Source of the DNA: Neonectria sp. B-13
Lineage: Eukaryota; Ascomycota; Sordariomycetes; Hypocreales; Nectriaceae
Reading direction: 5' to 3'
Assembly: GCA_002682825.1 (NCBI GenBank)
Contig: NOKP01000099.1
Location: forward strand, 5,544 to 16,619
Length of the DNA: 11,076 nucleotides
In this document: positions 1-7,295 of the stretch, one piece after another
Layout: every line of letters starts with the position of its first letter
Position numbering within the stretch: the first letter of the stretch is position 1
Translations under genes and position numbers: made by a program
Notes under the pieces: model-generated
The model's input: only the letters and a program-made list of their open reading frames with translations
Databases searched by the model: none
Told to the model about the DNA's origin: nothing

Positions 1-560
1 ACTCAGTTTTGCGTTACCGATCAGGGCCTGAGGGGCAGTTTGCAGCAGGACCGTTCAGGACAAACTAAAGCGAGAGAAGTGGGGAGGGTGGAGCGAGGCT
101 GGAGAAATAGACGCTCAGCGACAGTGGAGAGCAGTGACTCTGCTGCTAGAAGCCTGACGAGACGAAGATGACAGAGTGGGTTGACCAAGAGACGCGGGAG
201 CCAAACGATGATGGAGCAAACGATGGTGGGGAGTGATTTGGGAAAGGGCGGGACGGCGAGGGTCGACTGGAAAGAGTTACAGAGTGGAACGTTGCAGACA
301 CACGTGTCGCAAACTTAAACACTAATTGGAGCGGGCCTCTTCGTTGCTTGCTGATGTCACTGTTCGCCCTCGCGAAGATTCCCTTTCATGAACCAAGCAC
401 CCGTCCAGTCTGAGCAGCGACAACTTCAGGGCCCCGCACTCGACCATTGTGTCTATCTACCTCCACAGTAGCAAACTCTATCAGGTTCTTGTAGTGGAAC
501 TCGATGTGTGTATATTGGTGTACCATCGTTACGTAGCATCATAGCATCATAGCGAACACT
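1..560. other. Gene-poor left edge
   Basis: No open frame here is long enough or biased enough to call a gene. The left part is purine-rich on the plus strand (runs of GAGAG, GGAG and GGGAGGG types). One short complete ORF sits at 168-236 (23 codons with stop). It is acidic and hydrophilic, beginning MTEWVDQ and ending NDGGE, and its codons include an imperfect AACGATG duplication. It has no recognisable domain, and chance ORFs of this size are common. I see no tRNA, no terminal repeat and no clear promoter pairing with a downstream gene. Confidence 0.5.
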
Positions 561-611
561 TGTCATCTTGTGTGTTTGGGTGTCCCCACGTTCTTGACAA
601 GGTGGAAGACG

Positions 612-690
612 ACACCGACACCCACACCCACACCCACACGACACACGACACACGACACACGACACACGACACACGACACACGACACACAC
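612..690. repeat. CA-rich minisatellite, hexamer then heptamer
   Basis: Three perfect copies of the hexamer CCCACA occupy 621-638. They run directly into seven perfect copies of the heptamer CGACACA, starting at 639, 646, 653, 660, 667, 674 and 681, and ending in a short CACAC tail near 690. The change from a 6- to a 7-base period without a break suggests slippage-derived expansion of a CA-rich seed. It is not the usual fungal telomere repeat (TTAGGG). The ORFs that cross it encode only low-complexity Thr/His or Val/Cys strings and are not genes. Confidence 0.95.
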
Positions 691-819
691 ATGTAGGTAC
701 ACCTCTTCTTTTTTTATTTTAGCTTTTAGCTCTCACCAAGCGACACTTTGTCGCACTACAGTGGATCAACAGTGGGACAAGTTCGTTTGCGACAAACTTT
801 TCGCGTGGCTGCCCCGTCA

Positions 820-1005
820 TCATCCGTTGTAATCGCCGCTTCTGCTGTGGACGATACGTACTGTAGGACGGTGCAATTCGCGTTCCGTCGCATCGTCTTC
901 AGAGTCATCTGGAGGGTCCACAATGTATGCGTGACGAGCTTGGTCGGACGCAAACGTCAGCCGTCGCTGCGCATCGAGTATCCGTGTCTGTGGTTGCGGT
1001 GCCAT
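820..1005 (-). CDS. Small hypothetical protein, 61 aa
   Basis: Reading leftwards from the ATG at 1005, this short frame starts MAPQPQTRILDAQRRL and contains an acidic stretch (DPPDDSEDDATERE). The ATG lies in a good eukaryotic start context (GCCATGGC). No family is recognised. In another minus frame the ORF ending at 756 continues with a coding-looking tail (TTDDDGAATRKVC...). This suggests either a frameshifted relic or a two-exon gene. A GTACGT donor-like site lies just before the frame change, but no convincing branch point and acceptor follow it. Chance is not excluded for so short an ORF. Confidence 0.35.
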   Translation of the reverse strand: MAPQPQTRILDAQRRLTFASDQARHAYIVDPPDDSEDDATERELHRPTVRIVHSRSGDYNG

Positions 1006-1024
1006 GGCCCGGTTGGCCCACAAT

Positions 1025-1935
1025 GGCGAATCGCCAGCGATGAACGATCGAACTGACTCACTCCAGCTCGACCATCATCCCCACTCTTTATTTTCCCTTG
1101 CATAGCAGATAAAAAATGCCGACTTTAGTTTGGCAGCACCGTCAATGCAACATTAGTACGACATCTTATTACCTTTAGCCTACGCTATCGAAAACGTAGG
1201 TAAATACTCAAAACGATAGGACGTGGCACTGCCGGACATCTGAGCACACGAAGTAACTATGCGATCAGCTGGTATGGAAGGACTCCACCGTACCAGCTCA
1301 GAACGGGTATTGTGAGATTGAATGCGTATCGCTTTCATACGCGCCGTTTTCGGCAAGCTTCATGGCGGGGTGTGAGCGAGAGCCCACACAAGACATGGGC
1401 AAGGTCACCGGATTCCTACTGCTATTAGGTTCTTCCTTCAACATTCAATCGCGACAGCGAAGTGGAGTAGAAGGTGGCGAATGTGTAACTACGTTTTGGT
1501 CGTGTTGACTAGCATCTACATTCCAATGGCCGACAACAGCTCGTCTGTTTCTAAGTCGGAAGTAAGCGCAACAAACTCTCGTTGTATACTTGAAGCTTGC
1601 AAAACAGGCGTTGCGGTAGAGCTTCAACAATGCTGACGTACCGAAAGAACAGTTTGGCGCTACTGTAGTTTAGCTAAGGCACTCGAGACTTGCGAATAGG
1701 ATGCCCCGCGGATCTTGTCCTCAGGGGTCGAGTAATCTCTATCATCCCATACCAGCTGGAAGGGAAGATTTCGTGGAGGGTTATTTCGAGCGTGTCTTTT
1801 TCGCATGGATCGACGAATTGCATGCACTTTCCCCTTTGCAAACAAGGTCTCTTTCTAAAACCCGGGTCATGAACTTGACGTTATAGAAAGCTACTTGAGA
1901 CAGGCTTTACTATCGACCGAGATGCCATTATTGAC
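1025..1935. other. Long spacer without a convincing gene
   Basis: Only ORFs of about 60 codons occur here. On 1660-1886 both strands are open at once: the minus strand reads a segment FQLVWDDRDYSTPEDK, the plus strand FVEGYFERVFFAWIDELHA. Either could be an exon remnant, and neither has a supporting start or splice context. Three short perfect stems lie at 1179-1200 (6 bp), 1268-1297 (7 bp) and 1324-1342 (6 bp). Stems this short are expected by chance in 11 kb. No simple-sequence repeat stands out. Confidence 0.45.
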
Positions 1936-1938
1936 CAA

Positions 1939-2466
1939 ATGACAGAGGTGCTATTTAATACAAGAAGCTGGTACTCCACATTGACAGTACGAGCCATCCT
2001 TTTAGGTACCTTCTACAAGTTGTCGAGGTGCAATGGCTTAAACATGGTCAGTCGTTACGCCCAAGGTCGCCAGACCCACTTGAAGTCGTGCACAGTACTC
2101 AAGATGGCAGAGTCTTGTACTGCTTTTTGCGCTCACGGCCGGGTATTGGTGCAACGCCTCAGGTCGTCGGCCGCCGGACGCCGGACGCACTTCTCCATCT
2201 TCTGTACCCCCTTCATCTCCTTTGTCTTGTATATTTCCCATGTTGTCTATTCTCTGCACCCCCTACCCCTGCTCCGTTCAGTGGTATTGGCAGAGGTTGA
2301 AATAGTGGCGGAAGTGAGGGCGAAAAAGATTGCGGGGGAGGAAGCTAACGTGGTGGGTACAGGCGTACGTGTTGATGAGTCTGGCGGCGTTGAGTTTCAC
2401 TATTCTAGGTGCTCGATGTCCAAATCTATCGTGGTTGCTGTGCACGTGACAGGGGAACGCAGATGA
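1939..2466 (+). CDS. Questionable hypothetical ORF, 175 aa
   Basis: This is the longest ORF in the left third of the window. It starts at an ATG in a weak context (CAAATGAC). The first 85 residues are Cys/Arg/Ser-rich and unstructured in appearance. Residues around 88-118 are strongly hydrophobic (FCTPFISFVLYISHVVYSL) and could be a membrane segment, but they are encoded by a pyrimidine-rich tract that would give such residues by chance. The last 60 residues (EVEIVAEVRAKKIAGEEA...) look most protein-like. No family is recognised. An ORF of this length is only modestly unlikely in 11 kb of mid-GC DNA, so it may be spurious. Confidence 0.25.
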   Translation: MTEVLFNTRSWYSTLTVRAILLGTFYKLSRCNGLNMVSRYAQGRQTHLKSCTVLKMAESCTAFCAHGRVLVQRLRSSAAGRRTHFSIFCTPFISFVLYISHVVYSLHPLPLLRSVVLAEVEIVAEVRAKKIAGEEANVVGTGVRVDESGGVEFHYSRCSMSKSIVVAVHVTGERR

Positions 2467-2553
2467 GAGAACACTGTGCGTCTTACGAAACATTATGAAA
2501 CACGTATGCTCTTGATTCGAGGACACGACCTGAGATGTTGACTGAGGTCCGCC

Positions 2554-2815
2554 TTGGTGACGACTCGCCCCGGCGGAACAGAAGAGAGAATACATGGAGA
2601 GGAAGATGCTTTTGCTTCGTACTTTTTCGTCCGGTCCCGTTCAGATGTTGCTTCCTACGTCGAGAGGTGTGTCAACCAGTTGCATGCCAGCAAGAAGCCA
2701 AGGCAATCTCTTTTTTGTCAGGTTCAGACTGGGCGGATATGAACCTTGCCAGCTACACGACGGCGACGTCGTAGGTGTTCGCGTTTGGTGCTTGCTCTTA
2801 CATTTGGAGCCATAG
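2554..2815 (+). pseudogene. Possible frameshifted gene relic
   Basis: Two overlapping plus frames look coding in different halves. The first (2554-2742) includes a segment AFASYFFVRSRSDVASYVER followed by CVNQLHASKKPRQ. Near 2715 the protein-like character passes to the frame ending at 2815, which reads FRLGGYEPCQLHDGDVVGV. The simplest reading is one ancestral exon broken by a small indel around 2710-2720. There is no recognisable family and no splice pair that restores one frame. The evidence is amino-acid composition only. Confidence 0.22.
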
Positions 2816-2999
2816 GGGCTAGTGTATCATGTGTTTGCGTATCTGCGCGCAGCACTTGAGTAGTGAACCATCACTTTTATCGGCCTATGCGTGAACTGAT
2901 GGGCCCTGCTTCCAACCATAAGTATATCGCCTGGTGCTCTCCATCGATGATACTTAGCTACTTGCCAACAGCGACGTGATTTTTCTGACACTCGTGTAG

Positions 3000-3098
3000 G
3001 CTGGGGCACACACACACACCACTCGCCTCGACAAACGCTCACTACTCCCCACCTGCCTCGCCCTCTCCTACCGTTTCCCATCATCCCTGATAACTTGC
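3000..3098 (+). promoter_or_regulatory. Pyrimidine-rich leader before small ORF
   Basis: A CA dinucleotide run (3007-3019) is followed by a long C/T-rich stretch with few G residues. It ends shortly before the ATG at 3102, whose context is GCATCATGA. Pyrimidine-rich tracts just upstream of start codons are typical of filamentous-fungal core promoters and leaders. No TATA box is obvious. This leader is the main reason the short downstream ORF is listed. Confidence 0.4.
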
Positions 3099-3101
3099 AT
3101 C

Positions 3102-3302
3102 ATGAATAAAAGCTCCTTTACAAACGGCAACTATGCGCAAAGCAGTCTTCGTGAAGGTGCAAGAGAGCTATGTCGTCGATTATTTGAATATCTCCTCGAA
3201 GCAAAGAATGACGTCATGGGGTTTCTCGAGCAGCGAAAGAGGCAAAAGATACTGAAGCGAATCCAAAGGCAAGATGGCCGCCTTCATCAGAACACGCATT
3301 GA
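3102..3302 (+). CDS. Small helical hypothetical protein, 66 aa
   Basis: A complete ORF from an ATG preceded by a fungal-type C/T-rich leader. After a polar start (MNKSSFTNGNYAQSS), residues about 16-57 form a likely long amphipathic, basic helix: REGARELCRRLFEYLLEAKN, then FLEQRKRQKILKRIQRQ. No domain is recognised and there is no signal peptide. It could be a genuine small protein, or the first exon of a longer spliced gene, since the next frame (from 3353) also stays open into an Arg-rich stretch. A CRE-like palindrome TGACGTCA lies inside the ORF (3209-3216) and is probably incidental. Confidence 0.4.
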   Translation: MNKSSFTNGNYAQSSLREGARELCRRLFEYLLEAKNDVMGFLEQRKRQKILKRIQRQDGRLHQNTH

Positions 3303-3309
3303 AGTTGAG

Positions 3310-4505
3310 CCCAGGCTGGTCAGCTTGCAGCTGTGCAGAGTGGCGTGGACGCATGGAGATTGATCGTCTTCGTGTTTCCCCCATCGACGGACCGAAGAAC
3401 CGAAGAGCCGGCCCAAGAAGAAGAAGAAGAAGAAGAAGAAAAGGATGAAGAAAGGACGGAAAGAAAACCCATCATGAGGAGTGGTTTTAGGATTAGGTGA
3501 CTGTCGTCTTGGGTAGGGAGGGGTTGCCGTCGCGCAAGCTAAGGTACTCGTCTCTCATTAATTCGATTAGCTTTGCCTTGAAGGGAAGGGCCCTTATGAA
3601 AACTGCCGTAGTGATAGAAGGTGAATGAGTGTCCACGCTTGGAATAGGCGCATCCCGAATCTTCAATCGGCCAAACAATCAGTCAATCAATTCACCTTAC
3701 TGGAATTCTCACGCCGTTTGATCAGTGGATGCAGTCAAGTTCCTGTCATTCAATTTGTCTGCTTTTTTCCTCCCTGGCCCCTGCGAACTGCGCAGTCTTG
3801 CGGTCTTGCAGTCTCTGCAGTCTCTACTGTCGCTAAGAGGTTACGTGCTATTATGGGAACCCAACGATGATTATATTTACCTTTTAACATCCCTTTATAG
3901 TTGATTATTGTTTTCATGTAGCCTTTGTATGTTCTTTTCATCATTATCATTAACGATTTTTGTTTAGGTTCAATTTTACTCCAACTGGCGGCAATCGCTC
4001 TCCTAAGCCAGCAAAGGCCGGGAACATGGATTGGCGAGCAAGTTGACTCACTCTACAAACCTTTTACCGTGAATAAAAAAAAATGATGATCTCAGCCATC
4101 ATATGTGCACTTCAACTATCGATGCATGTAGAAGAAAAAACAAATGAAAGGAGAGGAGGCGGAGGGAGGGGACGAGGAAATAAACCATGGGAAATTAAAC
4201 ATAATTGAATGATCTGTTCAGTGCTTGTCAAGTTTTCACAGCGTCGTGTAAGTGTTCAGCAGCAATGGACACGTATTTTGTGCTTTCAAAGTCTTCAGTG
4301 CACATCTTACACAGCGGTACGCACAAGCGAGAAATAAAAACGAGTTCAATACCGCACATCTATTATCCCGATTTGGGTTCGTAAACACCTAGACTCGCGG
4401 CGTTGTCTGCTCATAGTCGCAGAAGTGCACCAGCCAAAACCCGTGATGCTTGACAGTTGCACAAGACCTCCCTTTGGAGACCCGCGGTGGGTCTGCTTAC
4501 TTCCT
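3310..4505. other. Non-coding spacer with simple repeats
   Basis: No convincing gene. Features seen are an AAG trinucleotide run (3415-3438), an imperfect 8-base tandem of CAGTCTTG type (about 3791-3830), an A/T-rich stretch (3865-3970), an A-run at 4074-4083, and a purine-rich tract (4131-4185). A minus-strand open run at 3493-3678 (segment SITTAVFIRALPFKAKLIEL) is somewhat protein-like. It has no ATG and begins right after a stop, so I do not call it. ORFs crossing 4450-4640 on the plus strand are shadows of the minus-strand gene. Confidence 0.5.
3415..3438. repeat. AAG trinucleotide microsatellite (8 units)
   Basis: Eight consecutive perfect AAG units, continuing into a purine-rich tail (AAAAGGATGAAGAAAGGACGG). 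It lies just past the small ORF and encodes only an Arg or Lys run in the frame open there. Confidence 0.9.
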
Positions 4506-4511
4506 TCCGGC

Positions 4512-5114
4512 CTACCTCTGGCTTTGCCTTCTACCCTTCGGACACGCTTTCGATAGAAATGCTTGTCTGAGCGACTCGTGCTTGTTCTTCAGCCGACTCA
4601 GCCGCATCCTCAAAGCATCCACCGTGACGGACTCGTAACGCTTCTCATATTCTCCATGTATCTGATTCCAAGGTACTCCGAGCTTCCTGCACACTACAAT
4701 CATCCTGTTGCGCTCGTTCAGGCACTCCAAGCTGGGATCGAGCTGGGACTGGTGGATGTGTTGTTCCCACAATGCTGCACTGGACGTCTTCGCTGCGGAG
4801 ACCTCCTCCAACCGCGCTGCCAGCACGACGCTGCCCACGTCGGATGGATTAGGCCCTGGAATCGCCGGGCGTGCATCCCGCCGCTCCTGACACGGGACGA
4901 CTTGATCTCCGCGCACTGGATGTTGGTGGAGGGGCCCACATGGATCGGGGTAAGGGTTGCTGCTAGGAGACCATGGAGACCTTGCCCAGCCGTCGCCAGA
5001 CCAGAAATCCGGGGTAAGGTGGTAGTCGAATGGCGGCGGCGGTGGCGGTGGCGGTGGTGGGTAAAACAGGAACTCGGTATTTGCCAGGGGTCTATTGTTC
5101 CAGTGACCACCCAT
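4512..5114 (-). CDS. HTH/Myb-like protein with polyproline tract, 200 aa
   Basis: Likely a small nuclear DNA-binding protein; this is inferred from shape, not from a named family. It starts at the ATG at 5114. Residues 19-28 are ten prolines, encoded by a CCA/CCG repeat. A Pro/Ser/Asp-rich disordered stretch follows to about residue 85. Residues about 132-180 have a helix-turn-helix pattern: a first helix (NERNRMIVVCRKLG), a turn with VPWNQIHGEY (Trp149), then a putative recognition helix TVDALRMRLSRLKNK. Such single HTH segments with a PW motif and an ALxMRLxRL helix recur in small fungal proteins. The C-terminus is basic (KGRRQSQR). Most codons end in G or C, as in expressed fungal genes. 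The ORFs on the opposite strand and the 130-aa minus ORF overlapping it are shadows. Confidence 0.62.
   Translation of the reverse strand: MGGHWNNRPLANTEFLFYPPPPPPPPPPFDYHLTPDFWSGDGWARSPWSPSSNPYPDPCGPLHQHPVRGDQVVPCQERRDARPAIPGPNPSDVGSVVLAARLEEVSAAKTSSAALWEQHIHQSQLDPSLECLNERNRMIVVCRKLGVPWNQIHGEYEKRYESVTVDALRMRLSRLKNKHESLRQAFLSKACPKGRRQSQR
5032..5061. repeat. GGC/GGT repeat coding polyproline
   Basis: An imperfect GGCGGT tandem on the plus strand. Read on the minus strand it gives the Pro10 run of the HTH-like protein. Alternating CCA and CCG codons show it is not a pure trinucleotide run, so slippage is damped. Confidence 0.85.
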
Positions 5115-5123
5115 CGGGTCTAT

Positions 5124-5177
5124 CTATGGTTGGCAGCTCTGTAGATTAACGTGAAAAGCAGAACGCTGCTGCGGCAT
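5124..5177 (-). promoter_or_regulatory. Upstream mini-ORF, 17 codons, in frame with HTH gene
   Basis: An ATG at 5177 opens a 17-codon frame (MPQQRSAFHVNLQSCQP) that stops at a TAG (5124-5126). Three codons later, in the same frame, is the ATG of the 200-aa HTH-like protein. It could be a regulatory upstream ORF, or the original N-terminus separated from the rest by a point mutation (a CAG to TAG change would do it). The mini-ORF lies between the TATA-like box and the main start, so it would be transcribed. Confidence 0.4.
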
Positions 5178-5226
5178 TGACAAGAACAGTGAGCTCGACA
5201 AAGATCAGTCGAGACAGCTGTAGAAC

Positions 5227-5235
5227 AATTATATG
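5227..5235 (-). promoter_or_regulatory. TATA-like box of HTH-like gene
   Basis: On the minus strand the sequence reads CATATAATT, about 115 bases upstream of the ATG at 5114 and about 50 upstream of the mini-ORF ATG. Its position fits a TATA element giving a leader of roughly 80 bases. The surrounding sequence holds no competing AT-rich motif. Confidence 0.35.
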
Positions 5236-5237
5236 CC

Positions 5238-5605
5238 GGCTCGCTCAATGTGAATACTTACAGTACGCAGGTGAGCGAACGAACAAGCAGACAAGCAAAA
5301 GTAGCTGACGACTCGTCTTGCGAATAGCCTCTTAAGTTGCCACCTTCGGACAAAACGCTTTGCAGACTACTGAAACTCGGCCGGTAACGTCTTGGTGGAT
5401 TTGTCTCATCACGGCTGACCTTGCAACTAATCAGACGATGTGCGAGCCCTGTGCTGCGGATATCGTTCAGGCCCTAACTAGATGACCTATGTGTGGTCGT
5501 CGCGATGAGAGGGGGACGGGCTAGAAACATCGGGTGACGAGGTGAAAAGTATGGACAAAACGCACTCGGGTAAAATGACGAGGACGTCGCGCTGGAGAGA
5601 CACGA
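5238..5605. other. Spacer upstream of HTH-like gene
   Basis: No gene is seen. This is presumably the upstream region of the minus-strand HTH-like gene. No repeat or strong inverted repeat is visible, and base composition is mixed. Confidence 0.45.
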
Positions 5606-5617
5606 GTTGTTGGACGA

Positions 5618-5887
5618 ATGCTATGCGGGTCGCTGGAGAAACAAACTTTCATGTCTCGCCCTATGTTCATGCGCAAACAGCTCGCTGAAGACGCCGAGGT
5701 ACAGTACGTCGAGACACTTGGCTGCCCAGGGTCCCGTCGACGAGACGAGCTCGCTACGGGAACGTCAGACCTTCTCTGTGTTGTCCGGCATGTGGCAGAA
5801 ATGTTCGCGCGGCTGCCCTCGCCGCACAGCCTTGCTCCCCAGTACATGCATCGCTCCGATCAAACTCAGTGCCCTGATCCGGATTGA
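5618..5887 (+). CDS. Doubtful ORF, 89 aa; opposite strand also open
   Basis: The plus frame starts MLCGSLEKQTFMSRP and contains a regular segment (LLCVVRHVAEMFARLPSP) with fungal-like codon choice. The minus strand is equally protein-like. It reads through 5765-6028 (segment HVLGSKAVRRGQPREHFCHM), meets one TGA at 5765-5767, and continues in the same frame to 5620 (segment TGPWAAKCLDVLYLGVFSEL). So this may instead be a minus-strand pseudogene with one stop. A further open plus segment at 5975-6088, just behind a CTAAC/TAG acceptor-like site, could be a second exon, but no donor gives a clean in-frame join. No family is recognised on either strand. Confidence 0.28.
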   Translation: MLCGSLEKQTFMSRPMFMRKQLAEDAEVQYVETLGCPGSRRRDELATGTSDLLCVVRHVAEMFARLPSPHSLAPQYMHRSDQTQCPDPD

Positions 5888-5888
5888 T

Positions 5889-5916
5889 CTGCCAGCCCCT
5901 GCGTAGTGGCTGGCAG
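5889..5916. other. 9-bp perfect hairpin after plus ORF
   Basis: CTGCCAGCC (5889-5897) pairs perfectly with GGCTGGCAG (5908-5916) around a 10-base loop. It begins two bases after the TGA of the plus ORF. In a eukaryote it has no terminator meaning by default, and a 9-bp stem can occur about once by chance in a window this size. Confidence 0.6.
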
Positions 5917-5974
5917 CCCAGGGAGATGGAGAAGGACAACCCAAGTGAGAACCACTAACACAAACCCACCATAG

Positions 5975-6088
5975 ACCGGCCCCCTGCGCGTCCCCGAGTC
6001 CTTCATCAACCGCAGATACAAAAAACACATACCCGCCTTTAGTCCCAGATTAGATATATATGTTTTCAGTTTAATAGTTATGTCTTAG
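5975..6088 (+). other. Possible orphan exon, 37 codons
   Basis: The segment follows CACTAACACAAACCCACCATAG, which resembles a fungal branch site and acceptor. It then reads TGPLRVPESFINRRYKKHIP with strongly C-ending codons over the first 13 residues, decaying into AT-rich sequence before a TAG. The nearest strong donor (GTGAGA at 5945) would give a 30-base intron, too short for fungi. GTAGTG at 5903 would give 72 bases and the right phase, but the upstream frame has a TGA at 5885. It is probably a relic. Confidence 0.22.
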
Positions 6089-6250
6089 AAGTGAGTCTGG
6101 CTCTAAGAGTATATCGCATACTTCTTTGTAAGAGTTGGGATAACGTACGCAGCCTTCAATAGACCAATCCGGCTGAGCTACTAAATTAAACAATTCATGT
6201 AAGCTTGTGTTACTGAATCGTTTTACACAGCCGATAAGTAATTTTACCAT
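6071..6250 (-). CDS. AT-rich short ORF, 59 aa, unknown
   Basis: A complete ORF from an ATG at 6250 to a TAA. It starts MVKLLIGCVKRFSNT and continues with a segment LHELFNLVAQPDWSIEGCV. It looks like a real globular protein piece, with balanced hydrophobic and charged residues and no low complexity. Its codons are A/T-ending (TTA, AAA, GTA, CTT), unlike every other gene candidate here. The ORF starts within about 15 bases of the sharp composition change to the GC-rich block, so the ATG may be fortuitous and the true gene truncated by that junction. No family is recognised; it could be a fragment of an AT-rich mobile element. Confidence 0.33.
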   Translation of the reverse strand: MVKLLIGCVKRFSNTSLHELFNLVAQPDWSIEGCVRYPNSYKEVCDILLEPDSLLRHNY

Positions 6251-7295
6251 TAAAGTTAAGAGGCCAAGCCCAAAGCGCGGATGTGGCGACGGAAGAAGAG
6301 CCTTTTGGCCTCTCGCGCCACACGAAAAACCCGCTGACCACAGGCAGCTCCCAACCAGCGACGCGAACACACCGAAACCACGACGAACTCGACGCGAACA
6401 CGCTGCTAAACAAAGTAGACCGACTTTTCTTCTCTCTCCCTACTGGCGACCTAAGAGACCTTGTCTCCCGACACGTCGCACTCTGCCGCTCCCTCTCACG
6501 GTGCCGAGACGCGACCGGCGCGACCGCGTCCAGCACGAACCCAGATCCTACCCCCCATGACAATACAGCAGCATTACGACGAATCGAAGGGAAAATCGAC
6601 GCCCTAAACCAGACACGACCTTACGCAGCCGCTGCGGCGCTGGGGACACGCGTCCGCGCCCCGGCCCCATGTCGACCCCACGAAGTCACAATCAAGCTCA
6701 ACAGGGAAGGGGAAGCCCCTGGCCTCGACAGCCGAACAAACGCAGAAGTGGTGAAAGCCATCAACATCGCAACCGGGCCGAGGACGCCAAGGCAGCGAGA
6801 CGAGTCCCCAGCGGCGACTGGCGAGTCTTCTTCGGCAGCGAGGCCGTCGCAAAACGCAGACAAAAAGAGACCGGCTGGATTACCGAGGCCTTCCCGGGAG
6901 GAGCAATCTTGCACCGACACTGGCAAGCCGTAGCCACGGGAATGCGAGTCGACTCAATCCGGAACCTCGACCTGGAGCAGCTCGTCGAGCGGCTCAAATC
7001 GGAGTATCCAGGAACTCCCTTCGTTCGAACCACGCTCCCCCGCCGGGCAAGCAACAGGAAGGTGACCTCTCTCTACCAGAACACTGGAATCACATCAAAC
7101 TTCGATCGAACCGCTAACGGCAAGGGCTTGGCCCGAGCCCTCGCTAGATGGCTACTGCGTCTTGGAAGGCTGAAACAATTCGACTACGCTACCCAGCTTC
7201 AGTAGGAATGGGAGGAAGACGGGATCGACATGACCCCGTCCCGACAGCCCGACGGGACAGACACGCCGCCAGGCGTCGAAACCATAACCGAATAA
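6238..7295 (+). pseudogene. Relic of Tad-like LINE ORF1 (gag-like)
   Basis: ORF1 proteins of Tad-clade non-LTR retrotransposons are RNA-binding gag-like proteins of filamentous fungi. The relic keeps the order expected of them. A helical N-terminal part (DLRDLVSRHVALC) is followed by a short linker helix ending in NQTRPYAAAAA, the HEVTIKLNR strand and the EVVKAINIA motif. Then come the SGDWRVFF core and the W-to-GMRVDSI segment (GWITEAFPG ... QAVATGMRVDSIRN), and a distal GRLKQFDYAT piece. Two breaks are visible. The frame changes by -1 (one base lost or two gained) near 6765-6790. A TAG at 7203-7205 interrupts a frame whose coding character continues (EWEEDGIDMTPSRQPDG) to TAA at 7293. There is no ATG: the frame is open from 6238 with only a GTG at 6283. 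The CCHC zinc knuckles and the reverse-transcriptase ORF2 usual in this clade are absent. Confidence 0.72.

Noticed and set aside
639..690. Telomere-like repeat
   Set aside because: The CGACACA unit is not TTAGGG-related and lies in an internal, single short tract.
560..832. 90-aa plus ORF and 79-aa minus ORF across the minisatellite
   Set aside because: The open frames are produced by the stop-free CA-rich repeat and have no other support.
1179..1342. Three short hairpins in the left spacer
   Set aside because: Stems of 6-7 bp are expected several times by chance in 11 kb and show no shared sequence.
4563..5144. 193-aa plus-strand ORF
   Set aside because: It lies antisense to the HTH-like gene; its Arg/Trp-rich stretch (RRRWRWRWW) is simply the complement of the polyproline codons.
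6765..6790. Programmed -1 frameshift in ORF1
   Set aside because: No classical X-XXY-YYZ slippery site is visible, a second lesion (TAG at 7203) exists, and there is no ATG, so mutation is the simpler explanation.
7015..7040. TTCGTTCGAACC as a tRNA T-arm-like motif
   Set aside because: It lies inside the ORF1 reading frame, with no matching acceptor, D-arm or anticodon-arm pairing around it.
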